Shown here in pieces: positions 16,937-25,633 of a stretch of 64,000 nucleotides of DNA. The DNA lies in the NCBI RefSeq assembly GCF_014705705.1, contig NZ_JACXLD010000008.1, positions 1 through 64,000 on the forward strand, in the 5' to 3' direction. Under the pieces are notes generated by a model. That model did not search any database and had not been told where the DNA came from. It worked only from the letters and a program-made list of their open reading frames with translations. Each line of letters opens with the position of its first letter. Within the stretch, counting starts at the first letter, position 1. The stretch is from Spongiibacter pelagi (GTDB lineage: Bacteria; Pseudomonadota; Gammaproteobacteria; Pseudomonadales; Spongiibacteraceae). Made by a program: the position numbers and the translations under genes.

Positions 16937-16978
16937 CTCAAAACGAATAGGAAAACGGCGCGCCGCTCCTGTTTTGAG
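16937..16978 (-). other. Hairpin near the 5' end of the predicted tRNA-Ser transcript
   Basis: CTCAAAAC (16937-16944) pairs with GTTTTGAG (16971-16978), with inner complementary AGGA/TCCT and a GGCGCGCC palindrome at the apex. It would be the first structure in the leader transcribed from the promoter at 16986-17014. There is no T-tract on either side, so I do not call it a terminator. Confidence 0.5.
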
Positions 16979-16985
16979 GGCGGCT

Positions 16986-17014
16986 ACTCTAACGAAAATC
17001 GCCATTTATAGCAA
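16986..17014 (-). promoter_or_regulatory. Stable-RNA-type promoter for the tRNA-Ser transcript
   Basis: On the minus strand TTGCTA (17014-17009), a 17-bp spacer and TAGAGT (16991-16986) form a sigma70 promoter. It is followed by the GC-rich discriminator AGCCGCCC, the hallmark of stringently controlled rRNA/tRNA promoters. The transcript would begin near 16979 and carry a leader of about 470 nt through the repeat array before the mature tRNA. Confidence 0.65.
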
Positions 17015-17157
17015 CGCATATTCGCCAAGAAAGCCTGTTATTAGATAGACTTACCGCCCTTGCACAGAGATTGGGTAACAATGCGGAAGGATTCGTAATA
17101 AAAGCAGGATCTCGGTGTGGTTTTTAGTAATCAGTTAATGAAAAAGGAAGCTTCATT

Positions 17158-18933
17158 TTGACGCACGCGCTCGTAGCAATTTTAGTATTAGGTATTTTCT
17201 GTCAGTGGTTGGCCTGGCGTGTGAGGCTACCTGCAATTGTTTTATTAGCCATCGGCGGTTTGTTTCTCGGCCCAGTAAGTGGTTGGCTAGATATAAACGC
17301 GCTATTTGGCGAAGGTTTGCACGCCGTTGTCCCCCTGTTTGTCGCCATTATTCTGTTTGAGGGCGGACTTAATTTACGGATTCATGAGCTTCGCGATACC
17401 GCCAAGGTAACGCGCCGCTTAATTACGATTGGGGTGATTATTGCCTGGGGATTAGGCACCGCTTGCGCTCACTATATTGGCGGACTTGATTGGGGCATTG
17501 CCGCCCTCCTCGGCGCGATTTTGGTGGTCACCGGGCCTACGGTGATCATGCCCATGCTTAAACACGCCAAGCTGAATCGTCGCACCGCTTCTTATCTGAA
17601 ATGGGAAGGCATTATCAATGACCCCACCGGGGTTCTGTTGGCGGTATTGGTGTATCAATACCTGCTGTATTCCGGTGAAGGTTCGGCACTAGGTGCGGTG
17701 CTGGGTAATCTCGCATTTGCCGTTGCCAGCGCCTGCGTGATGGGCGGTGGTGCCGCATGGACACTGGCCCGATTCTTTCGCCGTGGCTGGGTTCCCGAAT
17801 ATCTTAAAGCGCCCACCATTATCGCCACCGTTCTCGCGGTATACGCTCTGTCTGATTTAATTCAGCACGAATCCGGTCTGCTAGCCACCACCTTGATGGG
17901 TGTGGTGATGGGCAATCTACGCCTGCGTAGTCTGGAGGAAATGCGGCGCTTCAAGGAATATCTCACGCTGATTCTGGTGTCGTTTTTGTTTGTTGTACTT
18001 ACCGCGTCCCTCACCACTGAAACGTTGCACGCTATTCATTGGCGTTTGGTGCTGATGGTGGCAGGCTTTTTGGTGATTGTGCGCCCGGTGACGGTATGGC
18101 TATCGACCATCAATACCGGGTGTAGTTGGCAGGAACGGGCAATAATCGGTTGGATTGCACCACGCGGTGTGGTCGCGGCAGCCTCCGCTGGTGCCTTTGC
18201 CCCTGACTTGGTTGAAGCCGGTTTTGAAGATGCAGCACTGCTGGTGCCTGCGGTGTTTATGCTGATTTTTGCCACGGTGATTTTGCATGGCTTCACCTTG
18301 GCGCCACTGAGCAAATTTCTGAAACTGCGCTCAACGGCAAAGGGTCGCATCTTAATTGTCGGTGCCTCGCCTTGGTCTACCGAACTTTCTTTAACCCTGA
18401 AAAAAATTGGTCAAGATGTGATTTTGGCGGATACAGAATGGGGACGTTTACAATCCGCGCGACAGCAAGGCATTGAAACCTGGTACGGCGAAATTCTTTC
18501 TGAACAAGCGGAAGAGGATATGACGCTGGACAATATTTATACCGTCTTAGCGGCAACCGGCAATAGCCATTACAACGCTATGGTTTGTAATCATTTTGCG
18601 CCGCATATTGGTCGCCACCGGGTATTTCAATTGTGGGCACTGGGCGATGATAAGGCGTCTAAAAGCGTTTCTGAAAATTTGCGGGGCTTAACCGCCTTTA
18701 CCGGTAAGCTGTCCTATGGCGAATTGTGGACGCGCCTGGTGCGCGGCTGGAGTTTGCGTAAAACCACCATCACCGAGACTTTTACAGAAGCGGATTTTCA
18801 GGCGCAGCTTCCTGAACAGGCATCGCAATTGGCGGTGATTCCGGCCAATGGAAAATTGGAGTGGATAACGGAAACGAAACGGCGCTTTCAGTCTGGCGAT
18901 ACGGTGATTAGTTTTGTACCGCCAAACCCATAA
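17158..18933 (+). CDS. CPA1-type cation/proton antiporter with TrkA-N-like domain
   Basis: A 591-aa inner-membrane protein. Residues 1-390 form a Na+/H+ exchanger domain of about 12-13 helices, with FEGGLNL and VTGPTVIMP in the N-terminal half, EGIINDPTG (the ND ion-binding pair) and APRGVVAA. Residues 395-510 form a cytosolic Rossmann-like NAD/nucleotide-binding domain (ILIVGASPWSTEL), as in KefC/NhaP2-type exchangers. The start is TTG 17158 with AAGGAAG seven bases upstream; the nearby ATG at 17138 is out of frame. Role: Na+/K+-H+ homeostasis. The 3' end overlaps a convergent gene by 26 bp. Confidence 0.9.
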   Translation: MTHALVAILVLGIFCQWLAWRVRLPAIVLLAIGGLFLGPVSGWLDINALFGEGLHAVVPLFVAIILFEGGLNLRIHELRDTAKVTRRLITIGVIIAWGLGTACAHYIGGLDWGIAALLGAILVVTGPTVIMPMLKHAKLNRRTASYLKWEGIINDPTGVLLAVLVYQYLLYSGEGSALGAVLGNLAFAVASACVMGGGAAWTLARFFRRGWVPEYLKAPTIIATVLAVYALSDLIQHESGLLATTLMGVVMGNLRLRSLEEMRRFKEYLTLILVSFLFVVLTASLTTETLHAIHWRLVLMVAGFLVIVRPVTVWLSTINTGCSWQERAIIGWIAPRGVVAAASAGAFAPDLVEAGFEDAALLVPAVFMLIFATVILHGFTLAPLSKFLKLRSTAKGRILIVGASPWSTELSLTLKKIGQDVILADTEWGRLQSARQQGIETWYGEILSEQAEEDMTLDNIYTVLAATGNSHYNAMVCNHFAPHIGRHRVFQLWALGDDKASKSVSENLRGLTAFTGKLSYGELWTRLVRGWSLRKTTITETFTEADFQAQLPEQASQLAVIPANGKLEWITETKRRFQSGDTVISFVPPNP

Positions 18934-19363
18934 AGTCTGGCACATTAAATACCCAACTGCGCTGCTCGCGGCGCTCACTAATCCGCCAACCCTCCGGGGT
19001 CCGGCGGTATTGATCGATATACCACAGCCCCAACATAAACACCTGCCGGTCTTCTCCGACCGGCATTTCCATAGGGTTAAAACACATCACCCTACCCTGT
19101 GCTTGGTCGCCATTTACCTTAATCTGAATATTGGCATTAAGGTGCTGGGTATTGCTAAACGCAGGCAGCGCTTGTTCCAGAAAATCTAGCGTCGTTTCCA
19201 GATCACCTACCGTACCACCAAAGGCGCTGTAGTCGATATGCGCATCTTCGGTGAAGATATTACGCAGCGCTTGAATGTCTTGCCGATCAATGCAGTCGGC
19301 ATAGTCAAAAAGCATGTCTTGAATTTCAAGACGGTCAGATATTTCCTGAAGTGACAGCGCCAT
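18908..19363 (-). CDS. SnoaL-like / NTF2-fold protein
   Basis: A 151-aa NTF2-superfamily protein. LEIQDMLFDYADCIDRQDIQAL, FTEDAHIDYSAFGG and RRTPEGWRISERREQRSWV give the typical cone-shaped fold. ATG 19363 has TGAGG upstream; a TTG at 19378 would begin flush with the preceding stop. It is the last gene of a leftward block with an amidohydrolase-like protein, an MBL-fold hydrolase and a molybdenum hydroxylase. Family members include hydratases, isomerases and small dioxygenase subunits, so a catalytic role in the same pathway is likely but unassigned. Its end overlaps the convergent antiporter gene. Confidence 0.8.
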   Translation of the reverse strand: MALSLQEISDRLEIQDMLFDYADCIDRQDIQALRNIFTEDAHIDYSAFGGTVGDLETTLDFLEQALPAFSNTQHLNANIQIKVNGDQAQGRVMCFNPMEMPVGEDRQVFMLGLWYIDQYRRTPEGWRISERREQRSWVFNVPDFMGLAVQN

Positions 19364-19378
19364 TGTCTTATGCCTCAA

Positions 19379-20248
19379 TCAGTCGAGCTTGAATACCTTG
19401 CGCGCGTTTTCGTTCAAAAACTTGGGCCAGACTTCGTCTTTAAAAGGCACATTAGGCATATCTTTAAAGATCCGATCTAAGGACAAGCCCATTGGAAAAT
19501 AACCGGCGTACATGATTTTGTCGGCACCACGGGTATTGGCGAAATTAATAATTTCTTCCGGGTAGTGCTTGGGCGCAAAGGCGCTGGTCATGTAATAGAG
19601 ATTGGGGTATTTCAGCATCAGCTTCCACGCCAACTTTTCCCACGGCTCAGCACCGTGACGCATCACCACGCGAAGCTCAGGGAAAAACCAACAAACCTCG
19701 TCGAGCAGCTCAACCTTTTGCGGCGCCATTGGCAGGCGCGGCCCCGGCACGCCAACACAGGGGCAGAACGGAATATCCAACTCTACGCATTTGGCATAGA
19801 TGGGATACCACTTTTTATCGTTATAGGGCACTTGTGGGCAAAGGCCTGAAGCAAATCCGGTAACCGCCTTCAGGTTATATTCTTCGTAAAAGCGAACAAT
19901 TTTACGGACTTCTTCCATGCCGTTATTGGGATTCACTTCCAGTGAGGCGCAAAAGCGATCCGGGTGTTTGCGCAGGGCTTCCTTCGCGCCTTCACTGCCA
20001 TCATCTACGCCCAACATGGCCATTTGGATATTGTGTTTATCCATTTGCTCAAGCGTGTAGGCGATGTAATCCTCTTTCTTGCCGGTATCCGGAATATCCT
20101 TAAACATGTATTGCGCCGGCATTTTGAACATCATGCGACTTTCTTCGTCCATCAGCAGCGGTTTCATAAATTCGTACCACTGGCTGTTGTCTTCGCCGGG
20201 AATGCTTAGCATTAGATCAATGACTTTGATATCGGTGGGCATGGCCAT
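19379..20248 (-). CDS. Amidohydrolase-family (PF04909-like) protein with degenerate metal site
   Basis: A 289-aa TIM-barrel protein resembling amidohydrolase-2/decarboxylase-type enzymes. Recognisable elements are the PDRFCASLEVNPNNG strand, RHGAEPW, MLKYPNLYYMTSAF and the C-terminal LNENARKVFKLD helix. The N-terminal metal-binding HxH expected after the first strand is replaced by VIDLMLSIPG, and the late metal-ligand Asp region reads IMYAGYFPMG instead of the usual GSDYP. The enzyme may therefore be metal-free, use other ligands, or be non-hydrolytic. It lies directly before the SnoaL-like gene and 123 bp after the MBL gene. Confidence 0.75.
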   Translation of the reverse strand: MAMPTDIKVIDLMLSIPGEDNSQWYEFMKPLLMDEESRMMFKMPAQYMFKDIPDTGKKEDYIAYTLEQMDKHNIQMAMLGVDDGSEGAKEALRKHPDRFCASLEVNPNNGMEEVRKIVRFYEEYNLKAVTGFASGLCPQVPYNDKKWYPIYAKCVELDIPFCPCVGVPGPRLPMAPQKVELLDEVCWFFPELRVVMRHGAEPWEKLAWKLMLKYPNLYYMTSAFAPKHYPEEIINFANTRGADKIMYAGYFPMGLSLDRIFKDMPNVPFKDEVWPKFLNENARKVFKLD

Positions 20249-20371
20249 GCCGGTAATCCTTGTTCAGTAATTATTATTAGATTGTTCGCTTTGGCGCGGC
20301 TCGGAACAATGGCACAAGCCGCCAGCGAATAGACAAAAACGTTCAGCTAGCGGCGTTCGCGCAACGCGGCT

Positions 20372-21478
20372 TTACACTTCAATGGGTAACGGCGAGCCGG
20401 CTTCGGTTTGGGTATACGGGCAATGCTCAAGATCGACACTGTGATAACGATAAGCACCATCTTCGTGGAGTTCTCGCTCAAGCCTTCCCAGCTCATACAA
20501 ATAATGTAAATGCGCTACAGCCTCACCCAGCGCCAGCGGCATTTCATGTACCCCAACCTCACGTTCAAACAAAACCGGAAACAATTCCAAGGCCGTTTTG
20601 GGCTGTTCTGCACAGGCTTTTTCAATTGCCGCAAGATGACTCTCATGGTGCGCAATCAGGTGTTCCAAACGGTAATGAGCGCCATAGAACGGAGCATTAT
20701 GGGCAGGCAAAATCAAGGTATCTTCGGGCAATTCAGCACGAAAACGACGCAGTGAATTAAACCAGTCGACCAGCGGGTTTGCCTCGGGCTCGGTGGGCAT
20801 AACACTGACGTTCGAGGTAATGCGCGGAATAATTTGATCGCCTGACAGCAAAATATGATCACGGGCATCGTATAAACACACGTGCTCGGGGGAATGACCG
20901 CTGCCGATCATGACTTGCCATTCACGTCCGCCGATAGACAGGGTTTGGCCGTCTCTCAGACGGCGGTAGCTTCTTGGCAACGGTTCGACGATGTCACCAA
21001 AGCCCTGAAATTTGCTGGCCATTTGTTGCACGGTTTGCTCAGGAATACCGGAGCGAATAAAGTGCTGAATCAAGGCCCAATTGGGCTCGCCATTGGGCGC
21101 TGGTGCGGTCATCGTACGGGCGCTGAGATATTCACCAATACTCATGCACAGCGGCACCTTCCAGGTTTTGCACAACCATCCCGCCTGACCAATATGATCT
21201 GGATGCAGATGCGTGCAAATAACGCCCAGCAAAGGCTTACCCTGCATTGGCCCGTCAAAAAGTAACTGCCAGCGCTCTTGGGTGTCGCCCCACTTCATGC
21301 CGGTATCGACAATCCACCAGCCTTGATCATCTTCAATCACATACAGATTGATATGATCCAAGGCCATTGGCAGAGCCATTTGTAGCCAGTACACGCCCTG
21401 CGCAACTTCAATCCACTCCCCTTTTTTGGGGGGCTCTGAATAGGGGTAACGAATGCCTTCTGCTTTGTTTGCCGTCAT
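20372..21478 (-). CDS. MBL-fold metallo-hydrolase
   Basis: A 368-aa cytoplasmic protein with the complete metallo-beta-lactamase signature: CTHLHPDHIGQAG (HxHxDH), GSGHSPEHVC, LLSGDQIIP and LPAHNAPF supply the two-metal site. The C-terminal ~100 residues form a helical extension with a winged-helix-like look. Such enzymes hydrolyse thioesters, lactones or phosphoesters; the substrate is unknown. It lies 35 bp after the molybdenum hydroxylase large subunit and is probably in the same transcription unit. Confidence 0.88.
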   Translation of the reverse strand: MTANKAEGIRYPYSEPPKKGEWIEVAQGVYWLQMALPMALDHINLYVIEDDQGWWIVDTGMKWGDTQERWQLLFDGPMQGKPLLGVICTHLHPDHIGQAGWLCKTWKVPLCMSIGEYLSARTMTAPAPNGEPNWALIQHFIRSGIPEQTVQQMASKFQGFGDIVEPLPRSYRRLRDGQTLSIGGREWQVMIGSGHSPEHVCLYDARDHILLSGDQIIPRITSNVSVMPTEPEANPLVDWFNSLRRFRAELPEDTLILPAHNAPFYGAHYRLEHLIAHHESHLAAIEKACAEQPKTALELFPVLFEREVGVHEMPLALGEAVAHLHYLYELGRLERELHEDGAYRYHSVDLEHCPYTQTEAGSPLPIEV

Positions 21479-21513
21479 TAATCAGTATCTTAATTTCATG
21501 TGAGAAGACCGCA

Positions 21514-23679
21514 TTATGCCATGCTCAATGGTAAAGCGCGTTGACGTTTCCCAGTCGCAGCAAACAGTGCATTAGCTAATGCGGGGGCGATAGGTGGCGT
21601 TGCCGGCTCTCCCACCCCTTGTGGCGCTTGTTCGCTGTCTAAAATACGCACCCGAATTTGCGGTGATTCATTGAGACGAAGCAAGGGATAATCATGGAAA
21701 TTACTTTGTTGAACGGCACCGTCAATCACATCGATTTTGCCTTTCAAGGCAGCGGTTAGACCAAAAATAATGCCGCTCTCCATTTGGGCAATGACGATGT
21801 CTGGGTTGATGACCAAGCCGCAGTCCACCACGCAGTCTACGCGCTCAATAACCAAACCATTCTGCCCCTTAGAGAGGGTTAAGACTTCACCCACAATGGT
21901 GCCAAAACTCTTATGTATTGCCACACCTTGAAACTGATTGGCTTCGAGCTGCCCCCAGCGAGACAGTGATTCCAATGCATTTAATACCCGGGTATGTGCC
22001 TCATCTTCGGCCATTAAATGGCGGCGAAATGCGAGCGGATCTTGCTGACACCGATGCGCCAACTCATCAATAAAACTTTCTAGAAAAAACGCGTTTTGCG
22101 AGTGGCCCACAGAGCGCCAATACCCCACCGGCATCGCCTGTTTTTGCAACACATAATCGCAGCGTTTGTAGGCGAATTGATATGGCGAATGGGTTAAACC
22201 TTCGGTTGAGGAATAATCCCGTTTGGCGGTGACTCCCGCCGCAAAATTAGGCAGCGATTCCGGCAGCCAGCCGGGCAGTAAGCCGGTTGCAACAGCAGGT
22301 AAATAAGACCCAAGCACGCTGGGTGAAGAAACTCGACTGTGCAGGCTTGTTGGATTATTTTCAGCAATGGTGGCGCTTAATCTAGCGGTGGCGCTGGGGC
22401 GGTAATAATCATGCTGAATATCTTCTTCCCGGCTCCACTGCAGGCGTATTGGCATTCCCGCCGCCTGAGAAATCAGTGCCGCTTGCACAATGTAGTCCGG
22501 CAGGGTTTTGCGACCAAAACCGCCGCCCAGCATTTGGTTGTGGAAGCTAATTAATGATTTATCAATACCGGTCGCTTTTGCCACCGCGCCAATCACAACA
22601 TCAGGCGCCTGATTGCCGGCCCAGAGGGTAACTTTGTGTGCTGACACATCGGCAATAGCAGATAGCGGCTCCATGCAAGCATGGGCGAGATAAGGCACTT
22701 CGTATTGCGCCTCAAAACGCTCGCCAACAGCGTCTTTTTTGTTGCCAATTTCCTCGGCCTCATAGCCCTCCTCGGTATCAAGCAGGTGTTGCCGTTCGAT
22801 CAACAACTCCGCCGTATTCAGCTTTGCCGCCGCGTCGGTTTGCCATTCTATCTGCACCAGTTTTGCGGCTTTACGCGCATACCAGTAACCCTTGGCAATA
22901 ACCGCAATTCCATCGGTCACTTCAATAATTTTGACCACATTCGAGCTGGCAAGCGCCGTTTCTGCCTTAAAGCTTAAGACCTTGCCGCCAAGTTGTGGGC
23001 AGCGCAAAAGCACGGCATCCAGTGCATTGGGCACCTGCACATCCATGGCGTACTGGGCTTTGCCGGTGATTTTATCTAGCGCATCGAGGCGTTGGTTGTG
23101 CTGGCCAATTTGCTGAAAATCTTTTGGGGATTTCAGCACGATCTCATCAGGCGCGGAAATCTGACCAGCAAGGACAAGGTATTCCGCCCAAGCACCGCCC
23201 TGTTTTACAGCGGACAACAGCTCAGGCAAGGCTTGGCTGGTATTTAAATTGGCATCTAGCTGCGTGGCCGCGAGCCGCAGTATGTGAGCAAAACTTGCTG
23301 CCGCCTCGCGAACAATGTGATAGCTATTGCGAATACTTGAGCTACCGCCGGTGAGCATGAGCTTCATCTCAGGGTCGGCAAAATCCGGGTGATATTGCGC
23401 GTGCTCGATCTGCAATTGTTCTGGCGAAAGATCCAGTTCTTCGGCGGCCAAAGTGGCCATGCCGGTATACACCCCCTGCCCCATTTCCGCCCGGTGCAAT
23501 TGCAAAATAAATTGGCCTTGCTGCGTTAATTGCAGAAAAGCATTGGCTTGCAGAGCGCCGGCGTGTTGATTAGGAAAGCCCGAAGGTTTGCTGCTACAAG
23601 CTGGTAGTGTAAAGCCCAGCATGAGGCCACCGCCAGCAAGCGCACTGAGTTTTAAGAATAGACGACGATCTACGCTCAT
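21514..23679 (-). CDS. Molybdopterin-binding subunit of a xanthine-dehydrogenase-family hydroxylase (IorB-like)
   Basis: About 721 aa. A twin-arginine-like signal ([15 protein letters not shown]) ends in a lipobox-like LPACSS, so the enzyme is probably exported and perhaps lipid-anchored. The body is the Moco-binding half of the xanthine dehydrogenase family in isoquinoline-1-oxidoreductase beta layout: [34 protein letters not shown] and, at the C-terminus, [17 protein letters not shown] with the catalytic Glu. I start at ATG 23679, which overlaps the small-subunit stop as ATGA; a longer frame to 23796 lies inside the upstream gene. It hydroxylates an aldehyde or N-heterocycle; the substrate is unknown. 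Confidence 0.88.
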   Translation of the reverse strand: MSVDRRLFLKLSALAGGGLMLGFTLPACSSKPSGFPNQHAGALQANAFLQLTQQGQFILQLHRAEMGQGVYTGMATLAAEELDLSPEQLQIEHAQYHPDFADPEMKLMLTGGSSSIRNSYHIVREAAASFAHILRLAATQLDANLNTSQALPELLSAVKQGGAWAEYLVLAGQISAPDEIVLKSPKDFQQIGQHNQRLDALDKITGKAQYAMDVQVPNALDAVLLRCPQLGGKVLSFKAETALASSNVVKIIEVTDGIAVIAKGYWYARKAAKLVQIEWQTDAAAKLNTAELLIERQHLLDTEEGYEAEEIGNKKDAVGERFEAQYEVPYLAHACMEPLSAIADVSAHKVTLWAGNQAPDVVIGAVAKATGIDKSLISFHNQMLGGGFGRKTLPDYIVQAALISQAAGMPIRLQWSREEDIQHDYYRPSATARLSATIAENNPTSLHSRVSSPSVLGSYLPAVATGLLPGWLPESLPNFAAGVTAKRDYSSTEGLTHSPYQFAYKRCDYVLQKQAMPVGYWRSVGHSQNAFFLESFIDELAHRCQQDPLAFRRHLMAEDEAHTRVLNALESLSRWGQLEANQFQGVAIHKSFGTIVGEVLTLSKGQNGLVIERVDCVVDCGLVINPDIVIAQMESGIIFGLTAALKGKIDVIDGAVQQSNFHDYPLLRLNESPQIRVRILDSEQAPQGVGEPATPPIAPALANALFAATGKRQRALPLSMA

Positions 23680-24194
23680 GAGGAACGCTCCTGATCTAAG
23701 CCTTGCTCCCGTGGATCGTAGTAACTTACCGCCTGTATTTCGCTGGCAGCCAGGTGAATCGCAGCCCGTATACGAGGATAGGTACCGCAGCGACAAAGAT
23801 TGCCCGACATCGCATTGTCGATATCGTCGTCAGAAGGTTTCGGGTTTGAATTAAGCAGTGCGACCGCCGACATAACTTGGCCGGATTGGCAGTAACCGCA
23901 TTGCGGCACGTTCATGAGCAGCCAAGCGGATTGCACCGGGTGCAATTCGCCATTTGCCACACCAATGCCTTCTATGGTTGTAACCACACGCCCTTGAGCG
24001 GCAACCGCAGGCAGTGTGCAACTGCGCATTGGCGCGCCATCAATATGCACAGTGCAAGCGCCACACAAACCCATGCCGCAGCCAAACTTGGTTCCGGTTA
24101 ATTGCAATTGTTCGCGCAGCAACCACAGTAGTGGCTGCTCGGGGTCAGTATCTACACGGTGAGGAACACCGTTTACAGTGAACTCCAGTAACAC
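23676..24194 (-). CDS. (2Fe-2S)-binding subunit of the molybdenum hydroxylase (IorA-like)
   Basis: A 172-aa electron-transfer subunit. The N-terminal plant-type ferredoxin cluster is [13 protein letters not shown] plus the Cys in MRSCTLP; the C-terminal helical cluster domain has QCGYCQSGQ and [11 protein letters not shown]. Both [2Fe-2S] sites are complete. It precedes and overlaps its Moco subunit by 4 nt, the usual order for two-subunit IorAB-type enzymes that pass electrons to a cytochrome rather than to FAD. No FAD subunit is nearby, which fits that type. Confidence 0.92.
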   Translation of the reverse strand: MLLEFTVNGVPHRVDTDPEQPLLWLLREQLQLTGTKFGCGMGLCGACTVHIDGAPMRSCTLPAVAAQGRVVTTIEGIGVANGELHPVQSAWLLMNVPQCGYCQSGQVMSAVALLNSNPKPSDDDIDNAMSGNLCRCGTYPRIRAAIHLAASEIQAVSYYDPREQGLDQERSS

Positions 24195-24318
24195 GATTTC
24201 GCCTTCTGATTAATATTATGGAAGCGCACTGCCCTGTGCTTGTATCAAGAGATAATATCAATCTGTAAGCAAAACCCCATTACCGTTTGTTCACAACCCC
24301 CATCTAGAGGAGAACGCC

Positions 24319-25029
24319 TTAAAAGCGCAGAACAAAGTCTAGCGAAACGGTATCGGCCGCAAAATCCATAGACTTATCTTCCGCTTCCAGCGGGTAGTAA
24401 TCATAGGAAAGCTGAACATCGGCATTGTCTGCCATTGCCAAGCGAAGGCCTAAACCAAGGTAGACATCGGTGCCGGTCACGGTAAAGCGGCCACGGTCTT
24501 GAGAATCTTCCAGTACGCCATCAAATTCCCAGCCATAGAGACCCACACGGGTAAAGAATCCGACAGGCTCTGACATAGGCGTGCTTAAACGCAGGCCCAA
24601 TGTTGCGCCGCTCAAATCGCCATCCATAAAGACATTGCCCGGAGCGAAACCTCCCGTGGCAACATTGCTGCCATCGGAAAACGCCTCGGAAGAAAGATCG
24701 CCAAGATTCACATACCCCAGTTCAAACGCGAGATTCTGGCTAAGTTGCAAGCCAAAGCCGATGCGACCACCGGTTGAATCAGAGTTTGTGGATATATCCG
24801 ACTGAGATCGGTCGCCGAAGCTGTATTGGTATTCATCAACACCAAAATCAAACTGAGTGACTGAGACACCGCCGAAGAAATAAGCGGATGGTTGATGGCT
24901 GCGACTAGAGTGATAGCTTGAACGGCCATAACTGTCATGACCATAGCTGTTATGGAGATGACTGCCCGCCTCGCTAGCCACCGGCAGCAGTAATAGCAAG
25001 CTAAAAGGAAGTAGTTTATTGCGCGACAT
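24319..25029 (-). CDS. Outer-membrane beta-barrel protein with a His/Ser/Tyr-rich N-terminal segment
   Basis: A 236-aa protein with a signal peptide (LLPFSLLLLLPVASEAG) and alternating beta strands ending in the barrel-type terminal Phe (SLDFVLRF). The architecture resembles OmpA/OmpW-like 8-strand barrels: YFFGGVSVTQFDFGV, LAFELGYVNLGDL, TRVGLYGWEFDG, VYLGLGLRLA, VQLSYDYY. Unusually, mature residues 1-30 are low complexity with repeated H-S-Y-G (NSYGHDSYGRSSYHSSRSH), suggesting metal or surface binding. ATG 25029 is taken as start. The function is unknown. The 124-bp gap downstream shows no terminator. Confidence 0.8.
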   Translation of the reverse strand: MSRNKLLPFSLLLLLPVASEAGSHLHNSYGHDSYGRSSYHSSRSHQPSAYFFGGVSVTQFDFGVDEYQYSFGDRSQSDISTNSDSTGGRIGFGLQLSQNLAFELGYVNLGDLSSEAFSDGSNVATGGFAPGNVFMDGDLSGATLGLRLSTPMSEPVGFFTRVGLYGWEFDGVLEDSQDRGRFTVTGTDVYLGLGLRLAMADNADVQLSYDYYPLEAEDKSMDFAADTVSLDFVLRF

Positions 25030-25111
25030 GGATAGCACTCCTGTGTTTGTGGAATGCAGTATGGCCGCCGAGAACTGAATGAAAACTTAACCGAAACGGA
25101 TTTTGTTAGCC

Positions 25112-25603
25112 TTATTCCGGCGTGTGGATACGCAGCAAAATATCCGCATTGGAATCGTTTCCGCCGGCTTTACCATCGGCACCAAGGGACGTGACCGTAA
25201 CGCTGAGACCATCATCGGCTAACAGATACTGATAAGCCCGCCCCCAAGGATCAACAATGAGTTTTAAGCGGGCCAGATAAGGCCCGTTCCAGCTCGGCTT
25301 GTCTTCAGGCCCAACTTCAAACAGTGCATTTAAGCCTCGCTCCTGCACCGGGTAATGTTGATTATCCAGCTTGTATTTTTGCAGGGCGAGATTGATACGA
25401 TTAAGGTCTTGCCTGGCTTTGGCGTCTCTAGCTTCATCTAGTCGGGGAACCAGCCCGATGACATACCAATACAGACCAACGCAGACCACCAGCGCAATGA
25501 TAAGGATTTCACGGCGGCTTAAACCCGCCTGCCGCATCCCTTTCCTAAGACTTTTGTTTAGGCACTTGGGAAGCGTGGCGGACTGCTTAGTTTCTCTGCT
25601 CAA
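25112..25603 (-). CDS. GspG-like pseudopilin-domain protein lacking a canonical prepilin site
   Basis: A 163-aa protein. The C-terminal two thirds match the type II secretion major pseudopilin domain: ARQDLNRINLALQKYKLDNQHYP, PEDKPSWNGPYL, DPWGRAYQYL, then the Ca-loop-like SLGADGKAGGNDSNADI. The N-terminus is a long basic stretch followed by a membrane helix (SRREILIIALVVCVGLYW) with no G-FTLIE cleavage motif. It may be an inner-membrane-anchored GspG relative rather than a polymerising pilin. It lies between the barrel gene and sohB, and no other T2SS genes are in the window. Confidence 0.7.
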   Translation of the reverse strand: MSRETKQSATLPKCLNKSLRKGMRQAGLSRREILIIALVVCVGLYWYVIGLVPRLDEARDAKARQDLNRINLALQKYKLDNQHYPVQERGLNALFEVGPEDKPSWNGPYLARLKLIVDPWGRAYQYLLADDGLSVTVTSLGADGKAGGNDSNADILLRIHTPE

Positions 25604-25633
25604 GCTAAAAACCTTTTGGCTCTTTATGGGCGC

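Noticed and set aside
16937-16978. Terminator upstream of tRNA-Ser
   Set aside because: The stem is good, but there is no T-tract in either direction.
23680-23796. N-terminal extension of the molybdopterin subunit
   Set aside because: These 39 residues lie within the 2Fe-2S subunit gene. The ATGA overlap and the twin-arginine signal at ATG 23679 define the start better.
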